A stretch of DNA of 64,000 nucleotides from Pelomonas sp965229315 (GCF_965229315.1 NZ_CBDDJA010000002.1:3534001-3598000); one strand, 5' to 3'. Counted from the stretch's first letter, positions 8,950 through 18,027 are shown. Translations and numbers: made by a program. The notes: a model not told the origin generated them from the sequence alone.

Positions 8950-9705
8950 ATGGACTACACCGTGGGAGAACTGGCGCGCCGCGCCGGGCTGACAGTGCGC
9001 ACGCTGCACCACTACGAGGAACTGGGCCTGTTGCGCCCATCGGGCCGCAGCGAGGCCGGCTACCGCCGCTACGGCGAGGCGGACGTGCTGCGCCTGCACC
9101 GCGTGCTGGCGTTGCGCGATGCCGGCGTGCCGCTGAAGGCCATCGCACCGCTGCTGGACGGCGAGGCCCCGCAGCCACTGGCCGCGGTGCTGCAGGCGCA
9201 GATCGAGCAGATCGAGGCGCAACTGCTGGCGCAGGAGACGCTGCTGCAGACACTGCGCAATGCGGCCAGGCGGCTCGAACTGCACGGCGACGGCGGCGAC
9301 GCGATGCAGGTGCTGCTGGATGCGATGCAGATCCGCCGCGTGCACGAGCGCTGGTTCAGCCCGACACAGATGCGTGCGCTGCGCCAGCGGTGGCAGGCGC
9401 TGCCGGAAGCCGACCGCGATGCCGTCGAGGCCGAGTGGCCCGGGCTGATCCGCGACGCCCGCGCCGCGATGGACAGCGGTTGCGATCCTGGCGCGCCCGA
9501 GGTGCAGGCGCTGGTGCGCCGCTGGCTGGTGCTGCAGCAGCAGTTCATGGCCATCGCGCCCGGCATGAAGGACACGATGCGGCGCATGTATGCCGCCGAG
9601 CCGGAGCTGGCGCGCCAGTCCGGCGTCACGCCCGAGTTGATCGCCTACCTGCGCCGCTCGAAAGACACGCTGCCCGCCGAAGAACAAGCGCAGGAGAAGC
9701 CATGA
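8950..9705 (+). CDS. MerR-family transcriptional regulator (TipAS-like effector domain)
   Basis: A 251-residue regulator. Residues 1-70 are a MerR winged helix-turn-helix (YTVGELARRAGLTVRTLHHY, then SGYRRY-type wing), followed by a coiled-coil dimer helix rich in Gln/Glu (about 80-115). The remaining 130 residues resemble a TipAS-like drug-binding domain (MRALRQRWQALPEADRDAVEAEW region). No cysteine cluster for metal sensing is present, which argues against a metal sensor. Its stop overlaps the start of the MFS gene (ATGA), so regulator and exporter are co-transcribed, a common arrangement for drug-responsive efflux. Confidence 0.88.
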   Translation: MDYTVGELARRAGLTVRTLHHYEELGLLRPSGRSEAGYRRYGEADVLRLHRVLALRDAGVPLKAIAPLLDGEAPQPLAAVLQAQIEQIEAQLLAQETLLQTLRNAARRLELHGDGGDAMQVLLDAMQIRRVHERWFSPTQMRALRQRWQALPEADRDAVEAEWPGLIRDARAAMDSGCDPGAPEVQALVRRWLVLQQQFMAIAPGMKDTMRRMYAAEPELARQSGVTPELIAYLRRSKDTLPAEEQAQEKP

Positions 9706-10982
9706 CCCCCACGCCCGACCCGCGCCGCGCGCTGTTCCAGAACGCCAACTTTCGCTGGCTCATGGGCGGCGGCCTGCTGTCCATGCTGGGCGACCAGTTC
9801 ACGCTGCTGGCACTGCCCTGGCTGGTGATGACGCTGACCCGCGACCCGCTGGTGCTGGGCACCGTGCTGGCGCTGGGCAGCCTGCCGCGCGCCGTCTTCA
9901 TCCTCGTCGGCGGCGCGCTGGCGGACCGCCATTCGCCGAAGGCCGTGCTGTGGCTGACCAAGTGGCTCAACGCCGCGCTGCTGGGCCTGCTCACCGCGCT
10001 GACGGCCACCGGCGCGATCACGCTGCCCTGGGTCTACGGCCTGACGCTGGCCATCGGCCTGGCCTCGGCCTTCAGCTACCCCGCCGCCAGCGCCATCCTG
10101 CCGCAGGCCGTGCCGGCGGCGCTGATCCAGCCGGCCAACGGCGTGCTGATGGGCGCGCGCCAGCTGGTGCTGCTGCTGGGGCCGGTGCTGGCGGGGCTGC
10201 TGGTCACGTCCGGCAGCGACCCGGCGCTGGGCCGCCACGGCCTGGCCTGGGCCTTCGGGCTGGACGCGGCCAGCTTCGTCGTGTCGGCATGGACGCTGGC
10301 GCGCGTGCGGACCACGGCGGGCGAGGCCAGGGCAGCGCAACCGGTGTTCGCCGCCATCGCCGAGGCGATGCGCGCCTGCTGGCGGGACCAGGAGCTGCGC
10401 GCCCTCTTCCTGTATTTCGCGGCCATCGCCTTCTTCGTCGGCGGGCCCATCCAGGTCGCGCTGCCGGTGCTGGCCGCCGAGCGGCTGCCCGGCGGCGCCG
10501 CGGCGCTGGGCGTCATGCTGGCCGTGCACGGGCTGGGCGCGCTGGCCGGCATGGCGGTCTCGGGCCTGAAGCCGCACTGGCGGCTGGCCACGCTGGGCGG
10601 CACGGTGCTGCTGATCGACACGCTGGCCGGCCTCGTGTTCCTCGCCTTCGGCCATGTGCACGCGGCCTGGCAGGGCGCGGTGCTGCTGCTGCCGCTGGGT
10701 GCGCTGGGCGGCTTCGTGCAGGTGGCCGTCTACAGCTGGCTGCAGCGCCGCATCGCGCCGGCGATGCTGGGCCGCTCGATGGCGCTGTTCATGTTCATCG
10801 TCATGGGCCTGGCACCGCTGGCCGCCGCCGCCGCAGGTGCGGCGCTGCGGGTGCTGGACGTGACGCAGCTGTTCACCGCGGCGGCGCTGTGCCTGCTCGC
10901 CGTGGTGGCCGCGGGCGCGCTGTTCACGCCGATACGCCGCATCGAGTACCCGCGGCCGGCAGACGGCGTGCAGCCCGGTTGA
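9702..10982 (+). CDS. MFS transporter, probable drug efflux
   Basis: A 426-residue membrane protein with about 12 hydrophobic helices. It shows the MFS loop 2-3 signature in GGALADRHSPK near residues 70-80 and opens with NANFRWLMGGGLLSMLGDQ, typical of the enterobactin-exporter-like/MFS_3 branch. It is translationally coupled to the upstream MerR regulator by an ATGA overlap, suggesting export of the ligand sensed by that regulator. It meets the Nudix gene tail to tail with no intergenic base. Confidence 0.85.
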   Translation: MTPTPDPRRALFQNANFRWLMGGGLLSMLGDQFTLLALPWLVMTLTRDPLVLGTVLALGSLPRAVFILVGGALADRHSPKAVLWLTKWLNAALLGLLTALTATGAITLPWVYGLTLAIGLASAFSYPAASAILPQAVPAALIQPANGVLMGARQLVLLLGPVLAGLLVTSGSDPALGRHGLAWAFGLDAASFVVSAWTLARVRTTAGEARAAQPVFAAIAEAMRACWRDQELRALFLYFAAIAFFVGGPIQVALPVLAAERLPGGAAALGVMLAVHGLGALAGMAVSGLKPHWRLATLGGTVLLIDTLAGLVFLAFGHVHAAWQGAVLLLPLGALGGFVQVAVYSWLQRRIAPAMLGRSMALFMFIVMGLAPLAAAAAGAALRVLDVTQLFTAAALCLLAVVAAGALFTPIRRIEYPRPADGVQPG

Positions 10983-11582
10983 TCAGCGCGGCGGCGCCAG
11001 ACCCGCCGCCGCGAGCTTCCTCGCCATCCGCGCAAACCGCGCGGATGGCAGTGCCGCGAACTGGGCCAGGTCCATCCAGCGCACGCCCTGGACCTCGGCC
11101 CACTGCGGCTGCAGCGGCTGGCTGGCATCGGCGGCGAAGAGGTAGATGAAGTCGTGGTGCACGTGCGCGCCCTCCGCCTTGGCCGGATGGGCGGGGATGG
11201 CGTGCGTCTCGATGTCGAACGGCGCGGGGTGCTCGCCACCCCAGGGCAGCCGCGCCAGCGCGGCGATGCCGGTCTCCTCCGTCACCTCGCGTGCGGCGGA
11301 CACGTCCAGGCGATCCTGCCCCTCGTGGTGGCCACCGGGCTGCAGCCAGCAGTCCAGCGCCTGGTGATGGATCATCAGCACGGTGCGGCGGCGGGAGTCG
11401 TAGACGATGGCGCTGGTGGTGATGTGGCCGCGCAGGTTGGCGCGCGAGAACACCGGGTCCGACACATCCGCCAGTTGCTCGGCCAGCGCGGCCAGCGACG
11501 CCGCCTCGCCGGGGCAGACCTGCAGGTAGCGATGGACTTCCTCCAGCGCATGCGCGCGCAGTGCGGGGGGCGGCAACCTCAT
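10983..11582 (-). CDS. Nudix hydrolase with variant Nudix box
   Basis: A 199-residue protein. The Nudix box lies around residues 83-106 and reads G-x5-D-x7-REVTEETGI; the usual first glutamate (GX5E) is aspartate here, while the metal-binding REVxEE core is intact. The N-terminal 50 residues (HRYLQVCPGE, FSRANLRGHITTSAIV) match the family annotated as NUDIX hydrolases acting on nucleoside-diphosphate derivatives. The specific substrate is unknown. Confidence 0.85.
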   Translation of the reverse strand: MRLPPPALRAHALEEVHRYLQVCPGEAASLAALAEQLADVSDPVFSRANLRGHITTSAIVYDSRRRTVLMIHHQALDCWLQPGGHHEGQDRLDVSAAREVTEETGIAALARLPWGGEHPAPFDIETHAIPAHPAKAEGAHVHHDFIYLFAADASQPLQPQWAEVQGVRWMDLAQFAALPSARFARMARKLAAAGLAPPR

Positions 11583-11681
11583 GGCGGCTGCCGCGCGACA
11601 TCGATCGCCATCTCGACGCTCCTGCTGTGACCGGGGGGCGCGAAGTGTCGGCGAAGAACGGGCCGGGCCCAGGCGGCGTTT

Positions 11682-12233
11682 TCAGTGCACCGCGGTATCC
11701 ACCAGCCCCATGTCGGCGCTGCTCATCAGCGCGGCGATGTCGGTCAGGATGAGCATGCGCTCGACCTCGCCGTGCCTGACGCAGCCGATGCCCAGGATGT
11801 GCTGGACGTCCACCGCGGCGCTCATGGCCGGCGCAGCCTTGATGCTGTCGGCCTCCAGCGCGATGACGTCCGACACGGCGTCCACCACGATGCCGACCAC
11901 GCGGTCCCGCAGGTTCAGCACGATGACGACGGTGAAATCCGTGTACTCGGCCGCCTGGCAGGACAGCTTCAGGCGCAGGTCGATGATGGGCACGATCACG
12001 CCGCGCAGGTTGATGACGCCCTTGATGAAATGCGGCGCATTGGCGATGCGTGTCGGCTCGGCGTAGCTGCGGATCTCCTGGACACGCAGGATGTCGATGC
12101 CGTATTCCTCGGCCCCGAGGCGGAAGCTGAGGTACTCGCTCGGCAGGGCCGCGACGGCCTGGCGCAGCGGCGCCGGGGTGAATGACACCCCGGACGGTGC
12201 CGGGGCTTGCGGGTGTTCGATGAGCGCGGTCAT
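11682..12233 (-). CDS. cheW: Chemotaxis coupling protein CheW
   Basis: A 183-residue CheW. The SH3-like core runs from about residue 30 (YLSFRLGAEEYGIDILRVQEI) through FIKGVINLRGVIVPIIDLR to VSDVIAL and ERMLILTD. CheW bridges chemoreceptors to the CheA kinase at the inner membrane. It follows the chemoreceptor gene by 47 bases on the same strand, so the two form a small receptor-adaptor operon. The N-terminal 25 residues are an extension of low conservation. Confidence 0.93.
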   Translation of the reverse strand: MTALIEHPQAPAPSGVSFTPAPLRQAVAALPSEYLSFRLGAEEYGIDILRVQEIRSYAEPTRIANAPHFIKGVINLRGVIVPIIDLRLKLSCQAAEYTDFTVVIVLNLRDRVVGIVVDAVSDVIALEADSIKAAPAMSAAVDVQHILGIGCVRHGEVERMLILTDIAALMSSADMGLVDTAVH

Positions 12234-12280
12234 GGCAGATCCTTGGACATTGAAGGGGATGCGCGAGCGGCAGGTGGCGC

Positions 12281-13987
12281 TCAGAAGGTTTCCCAGTTGT
12301 CGGCGGCGCTGGCGGCGGCAGCCGGGGCCGGCGACTTGGGCGCGCTGGCGAGCCTGGGCTTGAACGCCGCGGGCGCAGGCGGGCTGGTCCTTGCGGCCGG
12401 GCGCGTGGCCGGTCGAGCCGTCGGCGTGGCGCTGCCACCAGACAGCTTGAACACGCGCACCACATCGGCCAGCGCGGCCGCCTGGTGCTGCAGGCTGTCC
12501 GCGGCGGCGGCGCTCTCCTCCACCAGGGCTGCGTTCTGCTGGGTCACCTGGTCGAGCTGGTTCACGGCCTCGCCGACCTGGCTGATGCCCTTGGACTGCT
12601 CGGACGTGGCATTGGCGATCTCGGCGATCAACTGCGTCACCCGTTGAACCTGGGCCACGATCTCGCCCATCGACGTGCCGGCCTCGCCCACCTGGCGACT
12701 GCCGACTTCCACCTTCTCGACACTGGCGCTGATCAGCGACTTGATCTCCTTGGCCGCGTCGGCGGAGCGCCCGGCCAGGCTGCGCACTTCGCTGGCCACG
12801 ACCGCGAAGCCGCGGCCCTGTTCGCCGGCCCGGGCCGCCTCGACGGCGGCGTTCAGCGCCAGGATGTTGGTCTGGAAGGCGATGCCGTCGATCACGCCGA
12901 TGATGTCGACGATCTTCTTGGAGGCGGCGGAGATGTCCTGCATCGTGGTCACGACGGCGCCGACCACCTCGCCCCCCTTGACGGCTGCCGCCGACGCCTG
13001 ATGGGCGAGGCTGCTGGCCTGATTGGTCGTCTCGGCGTTGTTGCGCACGGTGCCCGCGATCTCTTCCATCGACGCCGCGGTCTGCTGCAGGTTGCTGGCC
13101 TGCTCCTCGGTGCGCTGGCTCAGGTCCTGGTTGCCGGTGGCGATCTGCGCGGAGCCGGTGGCGATGTTCTCGCTGCTGCTGCGCACCTGGCCGACGATGC
13201 CGGCCAGGCTGTCGTTCATCTCGCCCAGCGCCTTCAGCAGTTGCGCGGTTTCGTCCTTGCCTTGCACATCGACCCTGGAGGTGAGGTCGCCGGCCGCGAC
13301 CGCCGTGGCGACCTGGACGGCCTGTTGCAGCGGCCGCGTGATGGTGCGCGTGATGGCCATGGCCAGTGCGATGCCCGTGATCAGCGACACGATGATCGCC
13401 GCGCCGTTGGCAAGCATCACGGCGCGGTAGCTGGCGGCGGCGGCCTCGCTGCTGGCCGTGGCGCCATTCGCATTGAGCTCGATGTCCTGAGTGATGACGC
13501 CGAGCAACTTGGCGAAGGACTCGGCCGTCCGGCCTGCCGCCAGCGCGCGGGCTTCGTCAAAGGTCGCGGCACCACCGTCTGACAGCGTCTGCAGCTTCCG
13601 GTCGTCCTCCTGGTACGCCGCCCACAAGGTCTTGATCTGCTGGAACAGCGCGGCCTCCTCCGGCGACGAGACCAGCTTTTCGTAGACGGCCAAGGTGGCA
13701 GGGAATTGTTTGTCGACGAGCTGGCTGTGGACCACGGCCTGGGCGTCCTTGCCCGCCTTGTCCACCTCGAGCAAATGGCGCAGGGACGTGCGGCGCACGG
13801 CATTGGCCTGGCCCTGCAAATCACCCAGCACTCTGACGCTGGGCAGCCAGTTGCCGCCCAGGTCGATGACGTTGGCATTGATCAACGACGTCTGGTAGCT
13901 GCCGATGCCGGCCACTGCGCACAGCAGCAGCAGCAACACGCCGAAGCCCAGTGCGAGTCGGGAGCCGATTTTGAGGTTGGTGAACAT
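12281..13987 (-). CDS. Methyl-accepting chemotaxis protein with NWETF tether
   Basis: A 568-residue chemoreceptor. TM1 is at about 10-32; a periplasmic four-helix-bundle ligand domain of about 150 residues follows; TM2 is at about 190-215; then HAMP and a long coiled-coil signalling domain whose hairpin tip contains GIAFQTNILALNAAVEAARA. After an Ala/Pro-rich flexible linker the protein ends exactly in NWETF, the pentapeptide that recruits CheR/CheB in enterobacterial Tar/Tsr. The start at MFTNLKIG was chosen because it places TM1 at the N-terminus; the longer frame adds 33 polar residues that overlap the promoter. It heads an operon with cheW. Confidence 0.92.
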   Translation of the reverse strand: MFTNLKIGSRLALGFGVLLLLLCAVAGIGSYQTSLINANVIDLGGNWLPSVRVLGDLQGQANAVRRTSLRHLLEVDKAGKDAQAVVHSQLVDKQFPATLAVYEKLVSSPEEAALFQQIKTLWAAYQEDDRKLQTLSDGGAATFDEARALAAGRTAESFAKLLGVITQDIELNANGATASSEAAAASYRAVMLANGAAIIVSLITGIALAMAITRTITRPLQQAVQVATAVAAGDLTSRVDVQGKDETAQLLKALGEMNDSLAGIVGQVRSSSENIATGSAQIATGNQDLSQRTEEQASNLQQTAASMEEIAGTVRNNAETTNQASSLAHQASAAAVKGGEVVGAVVTTMQDISAASKKIVDIIGVIDGIAFQTNILALNAAVEAARAGEQGRGFAVVASEVRSLAGRSADAAKEIKSLISASVEKVEVGSRQVGEAGTSMGEIVAQVQRVTQLIAEIANATSEQSKGISQVGEAVNQLDQVTQQNAALVEESAAAADSLQHQAAALADVVRVFKLSGGSATPTARPATRPAARTSPPAPAAFKPRLASAPKSPAPAAAASAADNWETF

Positions 13988-14354
13988 GTTTCGATCCGAG
14001 AGGTGCGCGCCATCCGATTGCTGAAGTCGGCCATGGCGCTTTGCCGACATCGCGTTTTTATCACTTTTGCATTTCGAAAGTATCAAATGCGCAGGGCAGG
14101 ATCAGAAATGCCGTCGAGCGGCGGCATATTTCACACGCGGAACTACTGCAGCCCGGGCACCGCAACGGATGTGTTCAGCCCAGGCGCGGCGATGCGCCTG
14201 CCCGCGCACGAAGCAGGCGCAGGCCAGTGCCACCGGCGACGATCCGGCACACACCCGTTGATCGGTCATGCGCGGCTGCCGCGTTGACGCCCGACCCGCC
14301 CGCTTCGGCGGTGCTGCCCGCCAGGGCGCCGCTGTGCGCCGTCGTCCGCGGCGC
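13988..14354. other. Intergenic region, 367 bases, upstream of the chemoreceptor
   Basis: Besides the minus-strand promoter near 14058-14086, I see no convincing coding sequence here. The segment 14141-14158 is nearly identical (one mismatch in 18) to 16946-16963 in the dctS-dctP intergenic region. The remainder (14160-14354) is GC-rich and unremarkable. Confidence 0.6.
14058..14086 (-). promoter_or_regulatory. Sigma-70-type promoter of the chemoreceptor-cheW operon
   Basis: On the minus strand, TTGATA (14081-14086) and TGATAA (14058-14063) are separated by exactly 17 bases, in an AT-rich island within very GC-rich DNA. The start codon of the chemoreceptor is about 70 bases downstream. No transcription-start data are available. 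Confidence 0.6.
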
Positions 14355-14990
14355 CTACCGGCCCGCCAGCAAGGTCGCCACTTCCGCCGCCGAGCGCACG
14401 CCCAGCTTGGCGAAGACGCGCGCGCGGTGCACCTCCACGGTCCGCACCGACACGTTCAGCTCGTCGGCGATGACCTTGTTGAGCTTGCCCGCGGCCACCC
14501 GCGTCATGACCTCGCGTTCGCGGTCCGTCAGGCTGGCCAGGCGCGCGCTGCGCTCGGCGGACTGGGCGCCCTGGGCCTGCATCGCAGCGTCCACCGCCAG
14601 CGCCTGCTCGATGCGGTCGGCCAGCGCGTTGTCGCTGTAGGGCTTCTCCAGGAAGTCGAACGCGCCCTTCTTCAGCGCCTCGACGACCATGGGAATGTCG
14701 CCATGGCCGGTCAGGAACAGCACCGGGTTGCGCAGGCCGCGGGCCAGCAGCTCGTCGTGCAGCCGCGTGCCGGTCATGGGCTCCATGCGCACGTCGAGCA
14801 GGAAGATGCCCTTGGGCGGCCGGTTCTGCGGCGGCTCGGCGTCCAGCGCGGCGAGCAGCTCGGGGCCGCTGGCGAAGGGGCGCACGGCCAGGCCGCGCGA
14901 GCCGAGCAGGAAGGTCAGCGCGTCGCGCACGCCCGGGTCGTCGTCGACGAGATGGACGCGCCCCGCCGGGGCGTCAGTGCTGGGCGTCAT
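14355..14990 (-). CDS. dctR: FixJ/NarL-type response regulator, DctR-like
   Basis: A 211-residue regulator. An N-terminal receiver has the acidic pair in HLVDDDPGVRDAL, a phospho-acceptor aspartate in FLLDVRMEPMTG, Thr in FLTGHGD and Lys in FLEKPYSD. The C-terminal LuxR-type helix-turn-helix starts at about 150 (LTDREREVMTRVAAGKLNK, VSVRTVEVHR). Its start overlaps the end of the kinase gene by 17 bases. The pair sits divergently from dctPQM, as DctS/DctR do in purple bacteria, so control of C4-dicarboxylate uptake is the likely job. Confidence 0.85.
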   Translation of the reverse strand: MTPSTDAPAGRVHLVDDDPGVRDALTFLLGSRGLAVRPFASGPELLAALDAEPPQNRPPKGIFLLDVRMEPMTGTRLHDELLARGLRNPVLFLTGHGDIPMVVEALKKGAFDFLEKPYSDNALADRIEQALAVDAAMQAQGAQSAERSARLASLTDREREVMTRVAAGKLNKVIADELNVSVRTVEVHRARVFAKLGVRSAAEVATLLAGR

Positions 14991-16896
14991 GGGCAGGCTC
15001 CACCGCGTGGTCCTGGCGCGCGGCCAGGCTGAAGGAGAACAGCGCGCCGCCGCCGGAGGCTTCCTCGGCGTCCAGCACGCCGTGGTGCGCCTCTACGATG
15101 GAGCGGCAGATGGCCAGCCCCAGGCCCATGCCGTCGGGCTTGGTGGAATAGAACGGCGCGCACAGCTGCTCGACGCGCTGGCCGGCCAGGCCCGGGCCGT
15201 TGTCCTGCACGTCGATGCGCACGAACTCGCCGGCCAGCCGCGTGCTGACGCGGATGCGGCGGCGCTCCGGGCGGCCCAGCAGCGCGTCGGACGCGTTGCG
15301 CACGAGGTTGATGACGACCTGCTCCACCAGCACCGCATCGGCGCGCACCTCGGGCAGGGCCTGCGCCAGCAGCAGCTCCACCTGCACGCCGCGCTGCTGC
15401 AGGTCGCGCTTGAGCAGCTCCACCGCGGCACCGACGATGGCGTTCACGTCGCAGGGCTCCTGGCGCGGCTCGCGGCGCGTCAGGAACTCGCGGATGCGCG
15501 CGACGATGCGGCCTGCGTGCGCGGCCTGCTGGCCCAGGCGCTGCAGCGCGCCGCAGACGAGTTCGTCCTTCACGCCCAGCTTGGCCAGCGAGTTGGTCAG
15601 ACCCGCGCCGTAGCTGGCGATGGCCGTCAGCGGCTGGTTCAGCTCGTGCGCCAGCGTGGACGCGATCTCGCCCAGCATCGTCAGCCGCGCGTTGTTGGCC
15701 AGCGTCTCGACCTGGCGGCGTTCGCGCTCCTCCAGCCGCTTGCGCTCGGTGACGTCGATGATGGAGCCCATCCAGCCGATCTGGCGGCCGCTGGCGTCCA
15801 CCAGCGGCGACTCGAACACCATCACGTCCACCGTACGGCCCGACGCGTGCCGCCAGTGGGCCTCGTAGCCCTCGCGCGGCGCGTGGCCGGCGAGGTTGCG
15901 GCGGTTGCGCTCGGCCACCTCGGCCAGCGCGTCCGGCGGCCAGTAGGGCATGGGCGGCAGCAGGCCCACCAGCTGTTCGGCGGGCAGGCCGACCATGTCG
16001 CAGAAGGTGCGGTTGACGTACAGCAGCCGGCCGTCGAAGTCGCGCGCACGCAGCGCCACGAGCGCCGAGTCCTCCATCGCGCGGCGCCAGGCGGCCTCGG
16101 TGCGCCAGGCGCTTTCGGCGCGCTGCACCTGGCGCATCTGGCGGCGCGTGAGCCAGCTCGCCACGGCCACCAGCGGCAGGAAGCCGGCCACCAGCACCCA
16201 GGCCAGCGTGCGCGTGCCGTTGAACACGGGGTCGCGCAGCGTCAGCTCCAGCGCGGCGTCGGTCAGCGCGGCCTGCGTGAGCGGGCTGGCGCGCAGCGGA
16301 CCGGTGAGCGCCACGCGGTAGCTCGGCCGCGGCGCCTGCGCGGCACGCAGCGGCGACTCCGTGGCGGAGGCGATGACCTGGTCGGCGCTGTCGACGAGCT
16401 GCACGTCGTACTTGCGCGCCAGCCACCACGGCACGCCGCGCTTGAGCAGCAGCGCCGGCGCGTAGCGCACGACGAGCACGCCGCCGGGCGCCACGGGCGC
16501 GGTCAGGTGCAGCGAAAGGCCGTCCTCGGAATGGCCGGCCTCCGCGTCCTCGGGCACCTCGGCCAGCACGCGGTTGAGATCATCCAGCCAGGTGACGGAC
16601 TGCCACAGGCGGCGCAGGCCGGCATTCACCTCGGGGTGGGCCGCCAGCGTGGCACTCGTGCGCGGCTGGCCGGCCAGGCTGGCGGCGAGCTGGCGCAACT
16701 GGACCTGTTCGTCGCCGATGCGGTCGCGCAGCTGCGCCTCGGTGCTGAGCGCGTCGGAGATCAGCGTCTGGCGCTGCTGGTCCTGCTCCTCGGCCTCGTT
16801 GGCGCGCACCCAGGCCAGCACACCCAGCACGAAAATCAGGGATAACACCAGGGGCGCCAGCCAGAGGCTTCGGTACAGCAGCTCGCGCAGTTTCAT
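14974..16896 (-). CDS. dctS: PAS-domain sensor histidine kinase, DctS-like
   Basis: A 640-residue membrane kinase. TM1 is at about 10-30; a periplasmic sensor domain of about 220 residues follows; TM2 lies in VLVAGFLPLVAVASWL. A PAS domain (YVNRTFCDMVGLPAEQL to DVTERKRLEERERR) precedes the HisKA box with phospho-histidine in AHELNQPLTAI. The ATPase domain has N (NLVRNASDAL), G1 (DNGPGL) and G2 (GMGLGLAICRS) boxes. It probably senses extracytoplasmic C4-dicarboxylates and phosphorylates the overlapping response regulator. The start at MKLRELLY was preferred because the longer frame adds 17 basic residues before TM1. Confidence 0.87.
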   Translation of the reverse strand: MKLRELLYRSLWLAPLVLSLIFVLGVLAWVRANEAEEQDQQRQTLISDALSTEAQLRDRIGDEQVQLRQLAASLAGQPRTSATLAAHPEVNAGLRRLWQSVTWLDDLNRVLAEVPEDAEAGHSEDGLSLHLTAPVAPGGVLVVRYAPALLLKRGVPWWLARKYDVQLVDSADQVIASATESPLRAAQAPRPSYRVALTGPLRASPLTQAALTDAALELTLRDPVFNGTRTLAWVLVAGFLPLVAVASWLTRRQMRQVQRAESAWRTEAAWRRAMEDSALVALRARDFDGRLLYVNRTFCDMVGLPAEQLVGLLPPMPYWPPDALAEVAERNRRNLAGHAPREGYEAHWRHASGRTVDVMVFESPLVDASGRQIGWMGSIIDVTERKRLEERERRQVETLANNARLTMLGEIASTLAHELNQPLTAIASYGAGLTNSLAKLGVKDELVCGALQRLGQQAAHAGRIVARIREFLTRREPRQEPCDVNAIVGAAVELLKRDLQQRGVQVELLLAQALPEVRADAVLVEQVVINLVRNASDALLGRPERRRIRVSTRLAGEFVRIDVQDNGPGLAGQRVEQLCAPFYSTKPDGMGLGLAICRSIVEAHHGVLDAEEASGGGALFSFSLAARQDHAVEPAHDAQH

Positions 16897-16932
16897 GGTT
16901 CGCAGTCTAAGAAGCCGCAAGCGGTTGCGAAA

Positions 16933-16946
16933 TGTGGAACTCCACA
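16933..16946. promoter_or_regulatory. Perfect inverted repeat between dctS and dctP, candidate operator
   Basis: TGTGGA-AC-TCCACA is a perfect 6-2-6 palindrome in the 111-base divergent region, 62 bases before dctP and 37 bases from the kinase start. FixJ-type regulators bind inverted repeats near their targets, so it is a candidate site for the adjacent DctR-like regulator. Binding is inference. Confidence 0.5.
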
Positions 16947-17007
16947 ACTACCGCAGCCCGGGCCGGATCGGAAGAATCGCGCCCATACCAACCATTCGGA
17001 GACAAAC

Positions 17008-18027
17008 ATGGCTTTGCGTCGTCTCGTTCTTGCTTCTGCCATCGCCGCCGCGACCGCGCTGTCGGCCCTGCCCTTCGCCGCCCAGGCGCAGGCACCCATC
17101 ATCATCAAGTTCAGCCACGTCGTGGCGCCCGACACGCCCAAGGGCAAGGGCGCGCAGCGCTTCAAGGAACTGGCCGAGCAGCGCACGGGCGGCAAGGTGA
17201 AGGTGGAGCTGTACCCGAACAGCCAGCTCTACAAGGACAAGGAAGAGATGGAGGCGCTGCAACTGGGCTCGGTCCAGATGCTGGCGCCGTCGCTGGCCAA
17301 GTTCGGTCCGCTGGGCGTGAAGGAATTCGAGGTCTTCGACCTGCCCTACCTGTTCAAGGACACCGACGCCTTCCGCGCCGTCACCGACGGGCAGCTCGGC
17401 GCAGACCTGTTCAAGAAGCTGGAACCCAAGGGCATCAAGGGCCTGGCCTACTGGGACAACGGCTTCCACATCATGAGCGCCAACAAGCCGCTGCACAACG
17501 TGGCGGACTTCAAGGGCATGAAGATGCGCATCCAGTCCAGCAAGGTGCTGGACGCGCAGATGCGTGCGCTCGGCGCGATCCCGCAGGTCATGGCCTTCAG
17601 CGAGCTCTACCAGGCGCTGCAGTCGGGCGTGGTGGACGGCACCGAAGGCGTGCCAAGCAACTTCTTCACGCAGAAGATCTTCGAAGTGCAGAAGCACATG
17701 ACGCTGTCCAACCACGGCCACCTGGCCTACGCGGTCATCGTCAACAAGAAGTTCTGGGACGGCCTGCCGGCGGACATCCGCACCCAGCTGGAGGGCGCGA
17801 TCAAGGACAGCACGGTCTACGCCAACGCGATCGCCGCGACCGAGAACGCCACGTCGCTGGACAAGATCAAGGCCAGCGGCAAGACCACCATCCACACGCC
17901 CACGCCCGCCGAGACCACCGAGTGGAAGAAGGCCCTGATGCCGGTCCACAAGGAAATGGAATCCCGCGTCGGCAAGGCCACCGTGGAGGCCGCCTACAAG
18001 GCAGCCGGCTTCGTCGCGCCGAAGTAA
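17008..18027 (+). CDS. dctP: TRAP transporter substrate-binding protein DctP
   Basis: A 339-residue periplasmic protein with a signal peptide ending in AQAQA. The DctP fold is recognised from IIIKFSHVVAPDTPKGKGA, EVFDLPYLF, KGLAYWDNGFHIMSANKPL and the conserved arginine-containing MKMRIQSSKVLDAQMRALGA segment that binds the carboxylate. It captures C4-dicarboxylates such as malate, succinate or fumarate for the DctQM membrane complex. It is followed by dctQ after 138 bases that contain a small CCCCCTTGAGGGG hairpin, which could reduce read-through and raise the binding protein relative to the membrane subunits. Confidence 0.93.
   Translation: MALRRLVLASAIAAATALSALPFAAQAQAPIIIKFSHVVAPDTPKGKGAQRFKELAEQRTGGKVKVELYPNSQLYKDKEEMEALQLGSVQMLAPSLAKFGPLGVKEFEVFDLPYLFKDTDAFRAVTDGQLGADLFKKLEPKGIKGLAYWDNGFHIMSANKPLHNVADFKGMKMRIQSSKVLDAQMRALGAIPQVMAFSELYQALQSGVVDGTEGVPSNFFTQKIFEVQKHMTLSNHGHLAYAVIVNKKFWDGLPADIRTQLEGAIKDSTVYANAIAATENATSLDKIKASGKTTIHTPTPAETTEWKKALMPVHKEMESRVGKATVEAAYKAAGFVAPK

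Noticed and set aside
14087..14354. Small plus-strand frames in the region upstream of the chemoreceptor
   Set aside because: No ribosome-binding site, no family match, and composition unlike real proteins here.
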